Assembly (NCBI RefSeq): GCF_032191775.1
Contig: NZ_CP132507.1
Span: 2,877,001 to 2,941,000 of the forward strand
From: Rhodoferax mekongensis
GTDB taxonomy: Bacteria > Pseudomonadota > Gammaproteobacteria > Burkholderiales > Burkholderiaceae_C
Direction: 5' to 3'
DNA: 64,000 bases
Shown here: positions 1 through 10,047 of the stretch, piece after piece
Numbering within the stretch: the stretch's first letter is position 1
Layout of the letters: every line of letters starts with the position of its first letter
The notes under the pieces: generated by a model
What the model was told of the DNA's origin: nothing
Database searches by the model: none
The model's input: the letters and a program-made list of their open reading frames with translations, nothing else
Translations under genes and position numbers: made by a program

Positions 1-2
1 TT

Positions 3-245
3 GTACGCCCTGCCAATCGCGTGCGTGGTGTTGCTTCACGTCTGCTGGCTAAACTTGAATGCGAATCAATGAAGCGCGGTTGCTGCCTAATACAACTTGA
101 AACTGGCCCATATCAAGCCGAAGCGCTGGCTTTCTACACAAAGCATGACTTTCAAATTTGCGGTGCATTCGGTAACTACCTGGCTCACCCGTTAAGCGTG
201 TTCATGCAAAAAGGACTCAGCAATACCATTCCTGAAACTCTATAA
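3..245 (+). CDS. GNAT-family N-acetyltransferase, C-terminal part (5' end outside window)
   Basis: The reading frame is open from the first bases and ends at 245. Its opening residues (VRPANRVRGVASRLL) match the acetyl-CoA-binding motif A of GNAT acetyltransferases (V-x-P-x-x-R-x-x-G-x-G/A). The later stretch ending AFYTKHDF is the usual helix and strand just before the C-terminus, where the family reads YxxxGF. Only about 80 residues are visible, so the substrate cannot be inferred. The gene stops about 35 bp before the terminal repeats of the IS21-like element, so the element may have landed beside it. The GNAT call is good; the start is unseen. Confidence 0.7.
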   Translation, partial: VRPANRVRGVASRLLAKLECESMKRGCCLIQLETGPYQAEALAFYTKHDFQICGAFGNYLAHPLSVFMQKGLSNTIPETL

Positions 246-279
246 AATTATCAAAACGCTAGTGTTTCAGTATTTCTAC

Positions 280-345
280 TGTCAAACGCAGTCTCGATTT
301 GATACAGCTGTCGAACGCAAACGCGGCGTGGATTTGATACACCGT
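280..345. repeat. Left terminal repeats of the IS21-like element
   Basis: Two related units share a core ACGCA and a GATTTGATAC tail. The second unit's AACGCAAACGCGG segment is mirrored at the right end near 2381-2396. Confidence 0.7.
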
Positions 346-422
346 TATTTGGGGTGATTGTCTGTTTTGTCTTTGCTTGTCTTTCAAGCAGTCAGTGGCG
401 AGCCACTGAGTGCTTGGCGCCC

Positions 423-2331
<1,909 letters not shown>

Positions 2332-2359
2332 CCATGGTTCGGATGGCTTGGCACGTTAG

Positions 2360-2416
2360 TCGAGGTGTATCAATTCCTCACCGCGTTTGCGTGTCATTTT
2401 CATACTGCGCGTGACA
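2360..2416. repeat. Right terminal repeats of the IS21-like element
   Basis: Read on the minus strand, this holds TGTCACGCGCAG and TGACACGCAAACGCGG followed by AATTGATACACC, the inverted counterpart of the left end. Confidence 0.65.
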
Positions 2417-2685
2417 AAGCACAAACGCACTCGCACTTTGACCATAACTGGGACCGGCTGGTTGAAGCAGGCTACTTTAATTCTTGAGTAGAGTTATTCC
2501 GTTTACAGCCAGATCCATTGACAAACAAAAATACTTGATTCCAAGTCATGCCGACTCACCGTCAAAAGATTGATACCTAGAGTCTTCTATGTTTAATAGT
2601 GCGCCCTCAGCTTACTCACGATCAGTTCGATGAAAGTGATTTACTTGATTTTGATTTTTCAACTCACTACTAACGCCTAGCTAAA
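2417..2685. other. Intergenic, no gene seen
   Basis: About 270 bases between the IS21 right end and the 3' end of the AAA ATPase gene. No convincing ORF or strong terminator hairpin was seen. Confidence 0.4.
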
Positions 2686-4437
2686 TCAGTCCATTTCATC
2701 TTGAGCTTCACCGTCTGCCCCGTCAACAGTTGCTAGATTAATTTTGGCCAAACTAGCCCGAGCCTCCTCAACATAAAAGAACATCTGCGGGCTGAGTTGT
2801 TCGAATGAAGCTTTGCTCAACACTCTATCTGTGTCCTTAACTGCGTGTATCTTGTCTGCATCAAAGAATTCTGGGATTTCCTCGTGCGCCAAAATGACTT
2901 GAGCACCAGCAGGAGCATTAGTAGCAATTGCTGTAAGTAGTGCCTGCAATCTCTTTTTATCTTGAGCCCCTTGATTCGGCGAATCAATAACAAGCGGCGT
3001 TGGCAAATCACCGGTTCCGGCTACTGTTCGCCAAAACGCTGCGTAATAGGCCACTATCGACCTAGCATGTCGACTTCCAGAGTCAGATGGTCGTTTGGCG
3101 AGGGTCCAGCTTTCGATTCCTTCCGGCTCATCGAAACCAAGCTCTACAAGTGCATGTCGAAAATTTTCTCTAAATGCCTTTACTGGAGCTTCTGAATCAT
3201 GACTTTGCTTGAGCTCCTTGAGTTCAGCTTTCAGATTAAGCAGGCGCCCTCGCTCGGCAAGCAATTCACTCGAAACGCCCTGCTCTTCTTTAGCTAACTG
3301 CGTATCAGCAGCAAAGGCACTGCGGCTTTGTATGAAATCATCGAAAGTAAACTTACCCCTCTTAGTCGCCAAAAGTGCCTGAATCTCTACAAACTCTTGT
3401 TTGAGAGAAATTGCCTTGCGCCTTTTGCGTTCAAGACGCGCCTTGGTAGACGTGAGAAGGTCCTCAAGTCTGGCTTTCAGAGTGTTTAACTCCCTCGCGT
3501 CCTCAGCAAGTCCTAGGAACATATGGAACGACTCGTTATGCGCAGCATGGCACGTAGGGCAAACAAACTGCTGACTCTCAACAGAAGTGTCGGCAGCAAA
3601 CTTAAAGTCTGCCTTATGCTCTTTCAATGCGGCAGAAGATAAACGAATTTGTTGCTCGAGTGAGTTGACCAAGTCTTGGTCTTCAACAATGCCTCGTCGA
3701 AGCGAATCCTGATCCTTACTTAGAAAGGACAATTTAGCATTGAGTTGATGCACCTCTTGCTGAAACTCCTGCTGACTTAGTTTCACAGGAATTGTTCGCA
3801 AGTTCTTCTTCAGTCGTGCCCTTGTACGCTGCAACGTGTTGATTTCTACTCGTAAGTCTGCTTCTTTGCTCTTAATACCCTGTTCCAATGCCTTCAGGTC
3901 AAAATAACGAGGGAGTCTTACTTTCGCAAAATACTCAAGTGTATGGATTGCGAAATTTTGAAATTGCCTAAGGCTTTCAAAAGTTTCCCAAGATGACCCA
4001 AATGACCCATCCTGATTGATGAAAAAAGGCAAGAAGTAGTTCGCAGGGGCAGCACGTCGAAACACTCCCTTTTGGTCAACAAGGCGTAGACCGAAACCAG
4101 TTGCATCTCCAAATATTTCATTCCAAGTGGAACTAGAGGTTGATGTACCCAACAAAGCATTGCCTTCAAAAAGGGCACGCAAACTACCTCGGCGCACAAC
4201 TGTGAAATCGCGACCGTTAGCTGCAAAGTCCACTGCTACGATTGCGTTGTAGTCCCAACCTGGTAAATGACCTTTGGGCTCGGCATCAAATGCTCGAAAA
4301 ACCGACTTGAGGATTGCTGACTTCCCCGCTCCGTTCGGCCCCCACAGGAGATTCTTTCGAGGATGAAACTCCAGCTCCATCGCTGCTTGTTCGGCTTCGG
4401 AGCAAATTCTGATTCTCTTGAATTGCAAGTTTGACAT
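2686..4437 (-). CDS. SMC/Rad50-like AAA ATPase with zinc-hook motif (defence operon, third gene)
   Basis: A 583-residue ATPase of the ABC/SMC-like type. Walker A is GPNGAGKS at 33-40. A long coiled coil covers about 180-470, interrupted by a CPTC zinc-hook motif at C293/C296. A C-terminal VIDSPNQGAQD segment matches the Walker B region of defence-associated Rad50-like ATPases. Such proteins typically sense or bind DNA ends or structures and gate a partner nuclease or NADase. It is the last gene of a minus-strand operon, starting 27 bases after the stop of the nuclease gene. Its size and zinc hook resemble LmuB of Lamassu systems, but family membership needs a profile search. An independent DUF3732-like identity was considered less likely because the N-terminal signature differs. 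Confidence 0.8.
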   Translation of the reverse strand: MSNLQFKRIRICSEAEQAAMELEFHPRKNLLWGPNGAGKSAILKSVFRAFDAEPKGHLPGWDYNAIVAVDFAANGRDFTVVRRGSLRALFEGNALLGTSTSSSTWNEIFGDATGFGLRLVDQKGVFRRAAPANYFLPFFINQDGSFGSSWETFESLRQFQNFAIHTLEYFAKVRLPRYFDLKALEQGIKSKEADLRVEINTLQRTRARLKKNLRTIPVKLSQQEFQQEVHQLNAKLSFLSKDQDSLRRGIVEDQDLVNSLEQQIRLSSAALKEHKADFKFAADTSVESQQFVCPTCHAAHNESFHMFLGLAEDARELNTLKARLEDLLTSTKARLERKRRKAISLKQEFVEIQALLATKRGKFTFDDFIQSRSAFAADTQLAKEEQGVSSELLAERGRLLNLKAELKELKQSHDSEAPVKAFRENFRHALVELGFDEPEGIESWTLAKRPSDSGSRHARSIVAYYAAFWRTVAGTGDLPTPLVIDSPNQGAQDKKRLQALLTAIATNAPAGAQVILAHEEIPEFFDADKIHAVKDTDRVLSKASFEQLSPQMFFYVEEARASLAKINLATVDGADGEAQDEMD

Positions 4438-4464
4438 TTTTCTTATTTCGCAGAACGCGTAATA

Positions 4465-5601
4465 CTAAGCGCGGGTTTGGTTTAGGTTCCATTCGGTCAT
4501 CTCATATATAGCAAGCGCTTTTATCTCCATTGGACGAAGTTCCGGGATTTCAGCTGCCAAACATTCACATACCGATTCAAAGGTTTCTTGATCGGAATAC
4601 CCCATATCCACTGAGATCGAAAGAATCGATGCAAGACTAGACTTGTCAAGTGCCCAGCGACATGCATCACCCGCCAGAATTTTCTCTCGCGCACAGACCG
4701 TCAGTGCGATTTGAACCTGTGTCTGCTCGTAAGTGCTCCAGTCATACTTCTGACTTAACTTGTCTAGAAGTTTGATTCGATGTGCTGCCCCGTTCGGTAT
4801 CGCCTTTAAAGACTCAACAGCCTTGACAAAACTATCACGGGGAAATCCTCTTTTACTGATAAGGTCTGAAAGTCCTACGCATTTCTCAGTTCTCCGCGCC
4901 CGAGCTCGAATTCGAGAGAACAGAGTCTCGACAAGAGATGAAGCCTGACTCGCGCTGTCCGGTGCAATTTCAGTCAGATACTCCAGCATCACACCACTTA
5001 AATGCCGCTCTAAATCGTCGAGAGCTAATGGCGTATATCGCAACTCCAGCACTTTGAGATCAACATCTGAGGGGTTTATTGATCTTGTATCTGCTATCGC
5101 CTTCTTAAGTTCTGCACAATAGGTGGCTTCAAGCTCGTGCAATCCAATACTTTCTTGATTGATAGAGCTTTGACCGGTCGCTAAAGCAACATGAAACTTA
5201 CTATTTGATAAGAATACTCCCGTGGCTTGTAAAGCTTGGAAAGACAGCACATGATTCATCAACTTCATAACGGGCTTGTCCCCCTTCGGCATCTTTTTCT
5301 TCTTCGTCTGTCCAGTAAGCTCACTTTCTGTCCAGTAGCCACCTTCTTTTTTCTTTAACTGATATAGTTTTAAGTGCTCAGGTGCGCTTGATGAGTCGAA
5401 TTCGGCAACATCTTGCATGTATTCGCATACAAATAAATAATCAGAGCGTTTAGCCTTTTCCAACTCAACAATTCGAAAAATAATCCAATAGGAAGCAAAA
5501 TCAGACCCCTTACCACTATGCGGACCGGCAAAGTCATGCAAGTTATCATCGGACTCAATTTTTTCTATTTCTGCAATTCGACTGGTAACAGGAATAGTCA
5601 T
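4465..5601 (-). CDS. DUF4297/Cap4-like nuclease-domain protein (defence operon, second gene)
   Basis: The N-terminal 90 residues look like the Cap4/DUF4297 dsDNA endonuclease domain: GSDFASYWIIFRIVELE, then acidic residues at about E60, D64 and D69, then the QLKKK at 81-85 typical of this PD-(D/E)XK fold. The remaining ~290 residues are helical with no recognised motif and may be a sensor or effector-control domain. An upstream in-frame extension to 5667 exists. I chose the ATG at 5601 because it overlaps the SIR2 stop as ATGA, a translational-coupling arrangement. In CBASS and Lamassu, Cap4-type domains degrade DNA once activated. Here activation would plausibly come from the downstream zinc-hook ATPase. 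Nuclease activity is inferred, not proven. Confidence 0.78.
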   Translation of the reverse strand: MTIPVTSRIAEIEKIESDDNLHDFAGPHSGKGSDFASYWIIFRIVELEKAKRSDYLFVCEYMQDVAEFDSSSAPEHLKLYQLKKKEGGYWTESELTGQTKKKKMPKGDKPVMKLMNHVLSFQALQATGVFLSNSKFHVALATGQSSINQESIGLHELEATYCAELKKAIADTRSINPSDVDLKVLELRYTPLALDDLERHLSGVMLEYLTEIAPDSASQASSLVETLFSRIRARARRTEKCVGLSDLISKRGFPRDSFVKAVESLKAIPNGAAHRIKLLDKLSQKYDWSTYEQTQVQIALTVCAREKILAGDACRWALDKSSLASILSISVDMGYSDQETFESVCECLAAEIPELRPMEIKALAIYEMTEWNLNQTRA

Positions 5602-6764
5602 AATTGGCCCCCAACACCAAAAGACAAGCCCTGAACCGACTCTGGAAGCGGCCTTGAAATACTCCAAACACGCTGCTGGAGCGTACCTTGCCCCATAAAT
5701 GCCTCAATGGTTGAGTCCACAAATCGCAACTGAGACCCTATTTGTAAATTGCCTGCAAACAAACTTTCGCAGCGACTCTTCACCAAGCTCAACCCTTCCC
5801 CCGGACTGACAAAGACTATCTCTCGCAAGGAGTAGTTTTTCTGAAGCCCTGTCGCGAGAAGGTACTTAAAGTGCATGTCAGTTGGTGGCATGGAAAAACC
5901 GACAATGACGACCCTTGTCGCATCAGTCAGGGCCTTAAGTGCATGTCGCCAAATTGATGTGAATGACCCCGCAGAGTCTTTCTTCCAGGTCGGAGGCACC
6001 AAATGAGGAGTCAATCCAGCATCGATGACCTGTCTGTAGTCATCAAACACTTGCACAATTGAGCGTGCGCGCTTTGGCAATGCCCAGTTCATTGACCCAT
6101 GAAGCTTTAATAGGCGAGTCTCCGTTCCATTGTTAGATTTGGAATCGCCATCTAGTCCCAAATCGTAGGCAACCCCCAGCCCGGTTAATGCGTTTTCGAT
6201 AATTTGGTCATAGTTGAAAGTAATAAAAGTATTTTCAAGTTTGCCTGCCAGGCCTTGCGAGTTTCCAAGCATGCCATTAACGATGTATTCGTATGCTGGT
6301 GCCCTCCAATGCCACTCAGGGGGCAAAGTTTGGGACGCACTGCAGCTCCAATTCGCCTTATCGATATAGACATAATCTGGAGCCCGGAACTCTGCAACCC
6401 GATCAGGCCCGGATTGCCCGCAAAAGTCCAGCGTCGCCGCTATTGCGACACGGATGTTCTCCTCAATTGGGGTGGGCGATGCCGACGCCAAGCTGAAAAG
6501 CTCTTCTATGTTCTCTAGATCAATTTGTACTCGATATGCAGCAGATGAGGCGTTCAGGCGAAATTCGAGTACGTCTTTGATGGCATCACACTCCCGGCGG
6601 TGCCCGCGCTGGGCGTGATACTCAAGCGCGTCACGCATCCTGAGCATGAAGTCATTGATTAGGGGCAACCCATTCAGACGAGAAAATCCTGCTCCCAAGA
6701 TATAGACGTTGTGGTTGTTGTGTAAATCGATTGTCGAACTCAAATGAATTCCTTTTTCGAACAT
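5598..6764 (-). CDS. SIR2-like (NAD-binding) defence protein, first gene of operon
   Basis: The motifs match SIR2-type NAD hydrolases of anti-phage systems. They are an N-terminal YILGAGFSRLNGLP nucleotide-binding loop, FITFNYDQIIE, LLKLHGSMNW (the HG catalytic region) and a late VVIVGFSMPPTD. These enzymes usually deplete NAD+ on infection, causing abortive infection. The ATG at 6764 (MFEKGIHL) is preferred over an upstream TTG at 6785, since G-rich AGGGGTCAGGG lies just upstream. The stop overlaps the next start (ATGA). Two potential effectors, SIR2 and a Cap4-like nuclease, in one operon is unusual, because related systems generally carry one or the other. SIR2 identity is strong; NADase activity is inferred. 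Confidence 0.85.
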   Translation of the reverse strand: MFEKGIHLSSTIDLHNNHNVYILGAGFSRLNGLPLINDFMLRMRDALEYHAQRGHRRECDAIKDVLEFRLNASSAAYRVQIDLENIEELFSLASASPTPIEENIRVAIAATLDFCGQSGPDRVAEFRAPDYVYIDKANWSCSASQTLPPEWHWRAPAYEYIVNGMLGNSQGLAGKLENTFITFNYDQIIENALTGLGVAYDLGLDGDSKSNNGTETRLLKLHGSMNWALPKRARSIVQVFDDYRQVIDAGLTPHLVPPTWKKDSAGSFTSIWRHALKALTDATRVVIVGFSMPPTDMHFKYLLATGLQKNYSLREIVFVSPGEGLSLVKSRCESLFAGNLQIGSQLRFVDSTIEAFMGQGTLQQRVWSISRPLPESVQGLSFGVGGQL

Positions 6765-6781
6765 CCCTGACCCCTGACGAT

Positions 6782-6979
6782 TCAATGTTGCACCGCAGCT
6801 ACGAACCTCTGTGCGAATACACCCGCCCGTACAATCTTAACGTCAGAAGCAGGAAGCACGCTATTGCGCAAGATGCACGCGGATCGAAATGCCATCGGGT
6901 CTTTAAGTTCACACTTTTGAAGCTTGGCGTATTCAATGTTTTTAAGAACCTTGTGCAAAGTCGAAAAAAGGCACGGCAT
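6782..6979 (-). CDS. Small hypothetical protein upstream of SIR2
   Basis: A 65-residue frame starts at ATG 6979 (GTG at 6982 is possible) and stops 17 bases before the chosen SIR2 start. It is basic, with one Cys-containing segment and no domain I recognise. No strong ribosome binding site precedes it. Its position as a possible leader gene is the only support, and it could be non-coding leader sequence. Confidence 0.22.
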   Translation of the reverse strand: MPCLFSTLHKVLKNIEYAKLQKCELKDPMAFRSACILRNSVLPASDVKIVRAGVFAQRFVAAVQH

Positions 6980-6996
6980 CACTTCGACTAATCAAG

Positions 6997-7029
6997 CAGT
7001 GGTACACCACTAACCACAGCTGTTAGTGG
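6997..7029. promoter_or_regulatory. Nested inverted repeats upstream of the SIR2 operon
   Basis: AGTGGTACACCACT is followed by CCACTAAC and GTTAGTGG separated by 7 bases (7007-7014 and 7022-7029). The site lies in the likely promoter region of the minus-strand operon and could be an operator or the end of a small terminator. Function is not known. Confidence 0.35.
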
Positions 7030-7095
7030 CACAACAAGCATCTAATGACCAAAAGGCTAAAAACGGTCACTTTACTCAATGTGTGCGATAAGAAA

Positions 7096-7117
7096 GTAGC
7101 GAGCAAACGCCCGCTAC
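7096..7117 (-). terminator. Possible terminator after the small membrane protein gene
   Basis: The pair GTAGCG and CGCTAC with a short loop is followed on the minus strand by TTTCTTATC, just past the stop of the 71-residue gene. The stem is short. Confidence 0.35.
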
Positions 7118-7132
7118 TCCTTAAAAGTCAAG

Positions 7133-7348
7133 TTAGAGCTTGACGCGCACCAACCAGACGAATGCTCCAGTGGCCATCTTCAGGACTACTATGCTCAGCG
7201 TAACCATGGCAAAGCCAAGTTTCGCTGAATTAGACAGACCTGAGCGTGCCACGGGAACATTGCTGAGCAGAACTTTCTCACTTGCTTTCACAAGTTTTAC
7301 AAGTTCATCACGTGCCTGGTGGGTTTGCTTCGACGAGTTTGAAGTCAT
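7133..7348 (-). CDS. Small single-pass membrane protein (hypothetical)
   Basis: A 71-residue protein with a soluble Lys/Glu-rich N-terminus (about 1-45) and one hydrophobic C-terminal segment (LGFAMVTLSIVVLKM onward, about 44-66) likely to span the membrane. An excellent Shine-Dalgarno AAAGGAG sits 8 bases before the ATG, which argues that the gene is real despite its size. I do not recognise the family. A strong hairpin with a T-rich tail lies in its 5' leader. Small membrane proteins with one C-terminal segment occur as toxins or as stress peptides, but nothing here decides the function. Confidence 0.55.
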   Translation of the reverse strand: MTSNSSKQTHQARDELVKLVKASEKVLLSNVPVARSGLSNSAKLGFAMVTLSIVVLKMATGAFVWLVRVKL

Positions 7349-7380
7349 CGAAGGTTCTCCTTTCTATGCGTTGAAGAAAA

Positions 7381-7406
7381 GAGCCCGGATCCAAACATCC
7401 GGGCTC
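7381..7406 (-). terminator. Terminator-like hairpin in the leader of the 71-residue gene
   Basis: A perfect 10-bp stem (GAGCCCGGAT / ATCCGGGCTC) with a 6-base loop is followed on the minus strand by CTTTTCTTC. It precedes the ribosome binding site of the small membrane protein, so it may be an attenuator or may end a short upstream transcript. Confidence 0.55.
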
Positions 7407-7699
7407 ACCCTTTAACGGTTCTTTCAACCCTCCGCACATTGCCTCTTAAGCGAATTGAGATGACCTTCTCAAATCATATGCTTCTGATATCTCAAAATCC
7501 TTCAGGATTCCTAAAGATGATTTCAGCTTGCCGAAATTTACTTTTTGCTAAGAAAAAAGTAGAGCCGCGATATTGAATTTGCATTTGCACATAGCCACTA
7601 AGTTGTTCACTTTCCTTAGCTTAAAAATGTATGAGAAGTTGAACCTGAATAAGCAAGACTTTCATGAATAGCTTCTGATCAAAGGAAGTTGGAAGATAG
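7407..7699. other. Intergenic, no gene seen
   Basis: About 290 AT-rich bases hold the presumed promoter or leader of the small membrane protein on the minus strand. No supported ORF. Confidence 0.4.
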
Positions 7700-8212
7700 T
7701 CAGCCACGCGCAAAGTACTTATCGAACTTCTCTTTGATCTCAGCAAGCACTCCAGCATCGCTGATTCCCTCTGTCAGATGGGTCCTGATGTACCTCTCCC
7801 CCACTTCACTAGGCCACCCTTCGTTGTCGTCATCAAGTGCGAGCCACTGCGCAGGCTTTCGGCGCAGGACATCTTCGTAGACCTGCATCCCACGCAGCTT
7901 GTTGTCAAACTCTTCAGGGTTCATCCTGGAGTGAAACGTGGCACCAATCACTCGTGGAGATAGTTTGTGACCAAGGTTCTTCCCTGCTCGGTAAGGACCA
8001 TATCGCCTGCTCCAAGTTGTCGACAGGACGATAAAAACACGTGGGTAAGGCTCTAACAGGCTCTCTAACAGACCAAGGTGCGCAAAGAATTTGTACCGGT
8101 TGGGAACCTTCAACGGAAAGTACGGGCCGATTTTGGGGTGATACCAAACCTCCGAGTGGTGCAAAACACCATCGAAGTCGAGATATAGAACATGTTCATC
8201 TTTGCCACGCAT
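7700..8212 (-). CDS. HAD-like phosphatase-domain protein, copy A
   Basis: A 170-residue protein whose N-terminal LYLDFDGVLHH carries the HAD-superfamily motif I (DxD: D-F-D). A central SRVIG-type strand and a late LALDDD fit motifs II and IV of a compact HAD fold (substitute motif III uncertain). HAD proteins of this size hydrolyse phosphate esters or can be inactive scaffolds. It is a close paralogue of the 10048-10560 gene, with most residues identical. The duplication includes about 80 bases upstream (shared GTGGTGTGCAAATGC). A third, 5'-only copy is fused to a transposase fragment near 16 kb. Reuse of the same small HAD gene suggests it travels as a cassette. Substrate unknown. Confidence 0.75.
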   Translation of the reverse strand: MRGKDEHVLYLDFDGVLHHSEVWYHPKIGPYFPLKVPNRYKFFAHLGLLESLLEPYPRVFIVLSTTWSRRYGPYRAGKNLGHKLSPRVIGATFHSRMNPEEFDNKLRGMQVYEDVLRRKPAQWLALDDDNEGWPSEVGERYIRTHLTEGISDAGVLAEIKEKFDKYFARG

Positions 8213-8450
8213 GCCCCCAGTATTCCGAGAGTATGGACTTCAGGCAACGGATGCTGCATGTGGTGTGCAAATGCACTGTTGGTGTCGGTTTAATCGACGC
8301 GATCAATTCAGGGAAGTTGATTTCAAGATTGACGCCACCTAAATACTTAACGAGTATATACGATTCGTCATTTTAGGATATCCATCTTTTGACAAAAGAA
8401 AATTATTCTGCGAACACCAATTTCAATACTAATTCATGCGTCCATTTACA

Positions 8451-9149
8451 TTAGCTGTAAGTGACCAATCTAGCCATCAAATCATCTTTTAAGCCATCAT
8501 AGCTACGTATGAAAATTGGTAACCCGCCAATTCGAAACTTATCCTGCAGCCACTGATATCGAGTTGAGTCGTTTGCACCGTATTTGTCAAAATAATGATC
8601 GCGACCAACAACTAAAAGTGCTTGTACATTATTCGGCTCGAAAGTAAACCACTGCTTCTTATGCGTAGCACTAGCAGTATCAATGTAGTAAACCCAGTCG
8701 GTAATTTGAGACATCCCACCCAATAGACGACTTCCTAGTTTAGGTCGAAGCTCATTCGGGTCTAGATCGTTTGCTCTTCTAAAAAGACTCGTTGACTCCG
8801 CATCCTCAAATTCCACGAGCAATACGTTCTTACTTTTTGTGCAACCCACAACGAAATCAGGGCGATAAGCACCCCCAAGATTCAACTCAAACGCAAACCT
8901 ATCTGGTTGTAAAAGATTGCCCCAAACCATACCTGTTAACGCACATAGTTGCTTACGCAATTGGAAAAATCGGAGTACTTGATCCCGCTCTTTTAAGGGC
9001 TTCTTCGAATTTTCAGTTTCCAACCAAAATGCAAGTTCTTTCGTCTCTGTACGAGCATCTTTTCTCTTAAAACTATGCACCCCCAGTGCCCCTTGCGATC
9101 CAATCAATGCCGGTGCAACAGGCAGCGGAGCAGTCAATTTTGTTACCAC
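8451..9149 (-). CDS. Shedu-like (DUF4263) PD-(D/E)XK nuclease
   Basis: A 233-residue protein. Its C-terminal half has the DUF4263/SduA pattern: PDFVVG, then LLVEFEDAES followed by LF (the active-site strand, E-x-E type), then MSQITDWVYYI for the usual Q-x-x-D-W helix. Shedu proteins are anti-phage nucleases that nick or cut DNA. I chose GTG at 9149 because it overlaps the upstream stop (TAGTG) and follows an A/G-rich ribosome binding site; the longer frame begins inside the upstream gene. The N-terminal ~90 residues would be a sensing domain. The E-x-E variant lacks the canonical lysine, as occurs in some DUF4263 members, so catalysis needs testing. Confidence 0.7.
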   Translation of the reverse strand: MVTKLTAPLPVAPALIGSQGALGVHSFKRKDARTETKELAFWLETENSKKPLKERDQVLRFFQLRKQLCALTGMVWGNLLQPDRFAFELNLGGAYRPDFVVGCTKSKNVLLVEFEDAESTSLFRRANDLDPNELRPKLGSRLLGGMSQITDWVYYIDTASATHKKQWFTFEPNNVQALLVVGRDHYFDKYGANDSTRYQWLQDKFRIGGLPIFIRSYDGLKDDLMARLVTYS

Positions 9150-9523
9150 TATTTGGCCTTCTTTCGACTTACTGGGCTTTCCTCGTCTATGCGAATCGAC
9201 GACAGGTCCGCAAAGGAAAAACCACCAACGGGTCGCGCAACGTCCAGCAGCGTCCACCCCTTATCGCCGGGTGACATCACAAGACGGACTTGATCACCTA
9301 ATACCGGTACCACATACAAGTTCTCTCCGACTTTTGCAAATGGCGTCAGCACAGTACTTAAGTGACCTTCATCTTCAATCTTTTCAACACGTTGCTTAAC
9401 TGAGCGCCGTTGCACAGCCGATAGCCCCTCGAAAGCATGCTTCGCCAAGCTACTCCAAGAAATCCTCTTTACAGGCTTCATGTTCGATAAAACTTTTTTA
9501 CTTACAGGTGCAGGTTTAGTCAA
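9149..9523 (-). CDS. Small partner protein translationally coupled to the Shedu-like gene
   Basis: A 124-residue protein from a TTG start at 9523, chosen because GGAGG lies 6-7 bases upstream. It is basic. A helical N-terminus (WSSLAKHAFEGL and following) is followed by strands (ENLYVVPVLGDQVRLVM), loosely reminiscent of a RelE/ParE-like layout, but no catalytic motif is evident. Its stop overlaps the nuclease start by one base, so the two products are probably made in fixed ratio. Known Shedu is usually single-gene, so this may be a regulator or immunity factor for the nuclease. The family is not recognised. Confidence 0.55.
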   Translation of the reverse strand: MTKPAPVSKKVLSNMKPVKRISWSSLAKHAFEGLSAVQRRSVKQRVEKIEDEGHLSTVLTPFAKVGENLYVVPVLGDQVRLVMSPGDKGWTLLDVARPVGGFSFADLSSIRIDEESPVSRKKAK

Positions 9524-10047
9524 AATAGACCTCCAATATCTAAAGTGTAGCACCCAACACGCGATATATTTTCATGCATATAAAGTAGGTCTAGACTCAA
9601 TACACAAGGCCAACGAACTTTAATTTACTTAATAATGCAATTGAATTATGCATCATCCAAGCAAAGACTGGACAAACCGCTCCACTGGACATAGCCCCCA
9701 CTCTGCCTAGCAGAGCCTAAGCGTCCTCATCGAGTGCCACCAATAGAAAATTGGCTTTGAACAATACGCATTCTCCGCTGCCCCCCCATATTGAAGACTC
9801 TGCAAACCTTCTGATATTTATTAGAGTTGCGACTCTTTTCAGGTAGCACACTCAATATTTCATTACTAAACTTAGACAATCACTCCGAAAGTTCCTCAGT
9901 TCGGGAGTATTCATGTCACGTTTGAATAGTCGGCTGGATGGGAAGCTTTTGCCCCGAGACATGAAGTGAGACGATCGACCGATAGCGCTAGGACGAATTG
10001 CGAGAGGTGGATGCAGCATCCCCCAAATAACGTCAACCTGCTAGAAG
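9524..10047. other. Intergenic, no gene seen
   Basis: About 520 bases between the partner gene promoter and the 3' end of the second HAD gene. No coherent ORF on either strand. It should hold the promoter of the Shedu-like pair. Confidence 0.4.
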
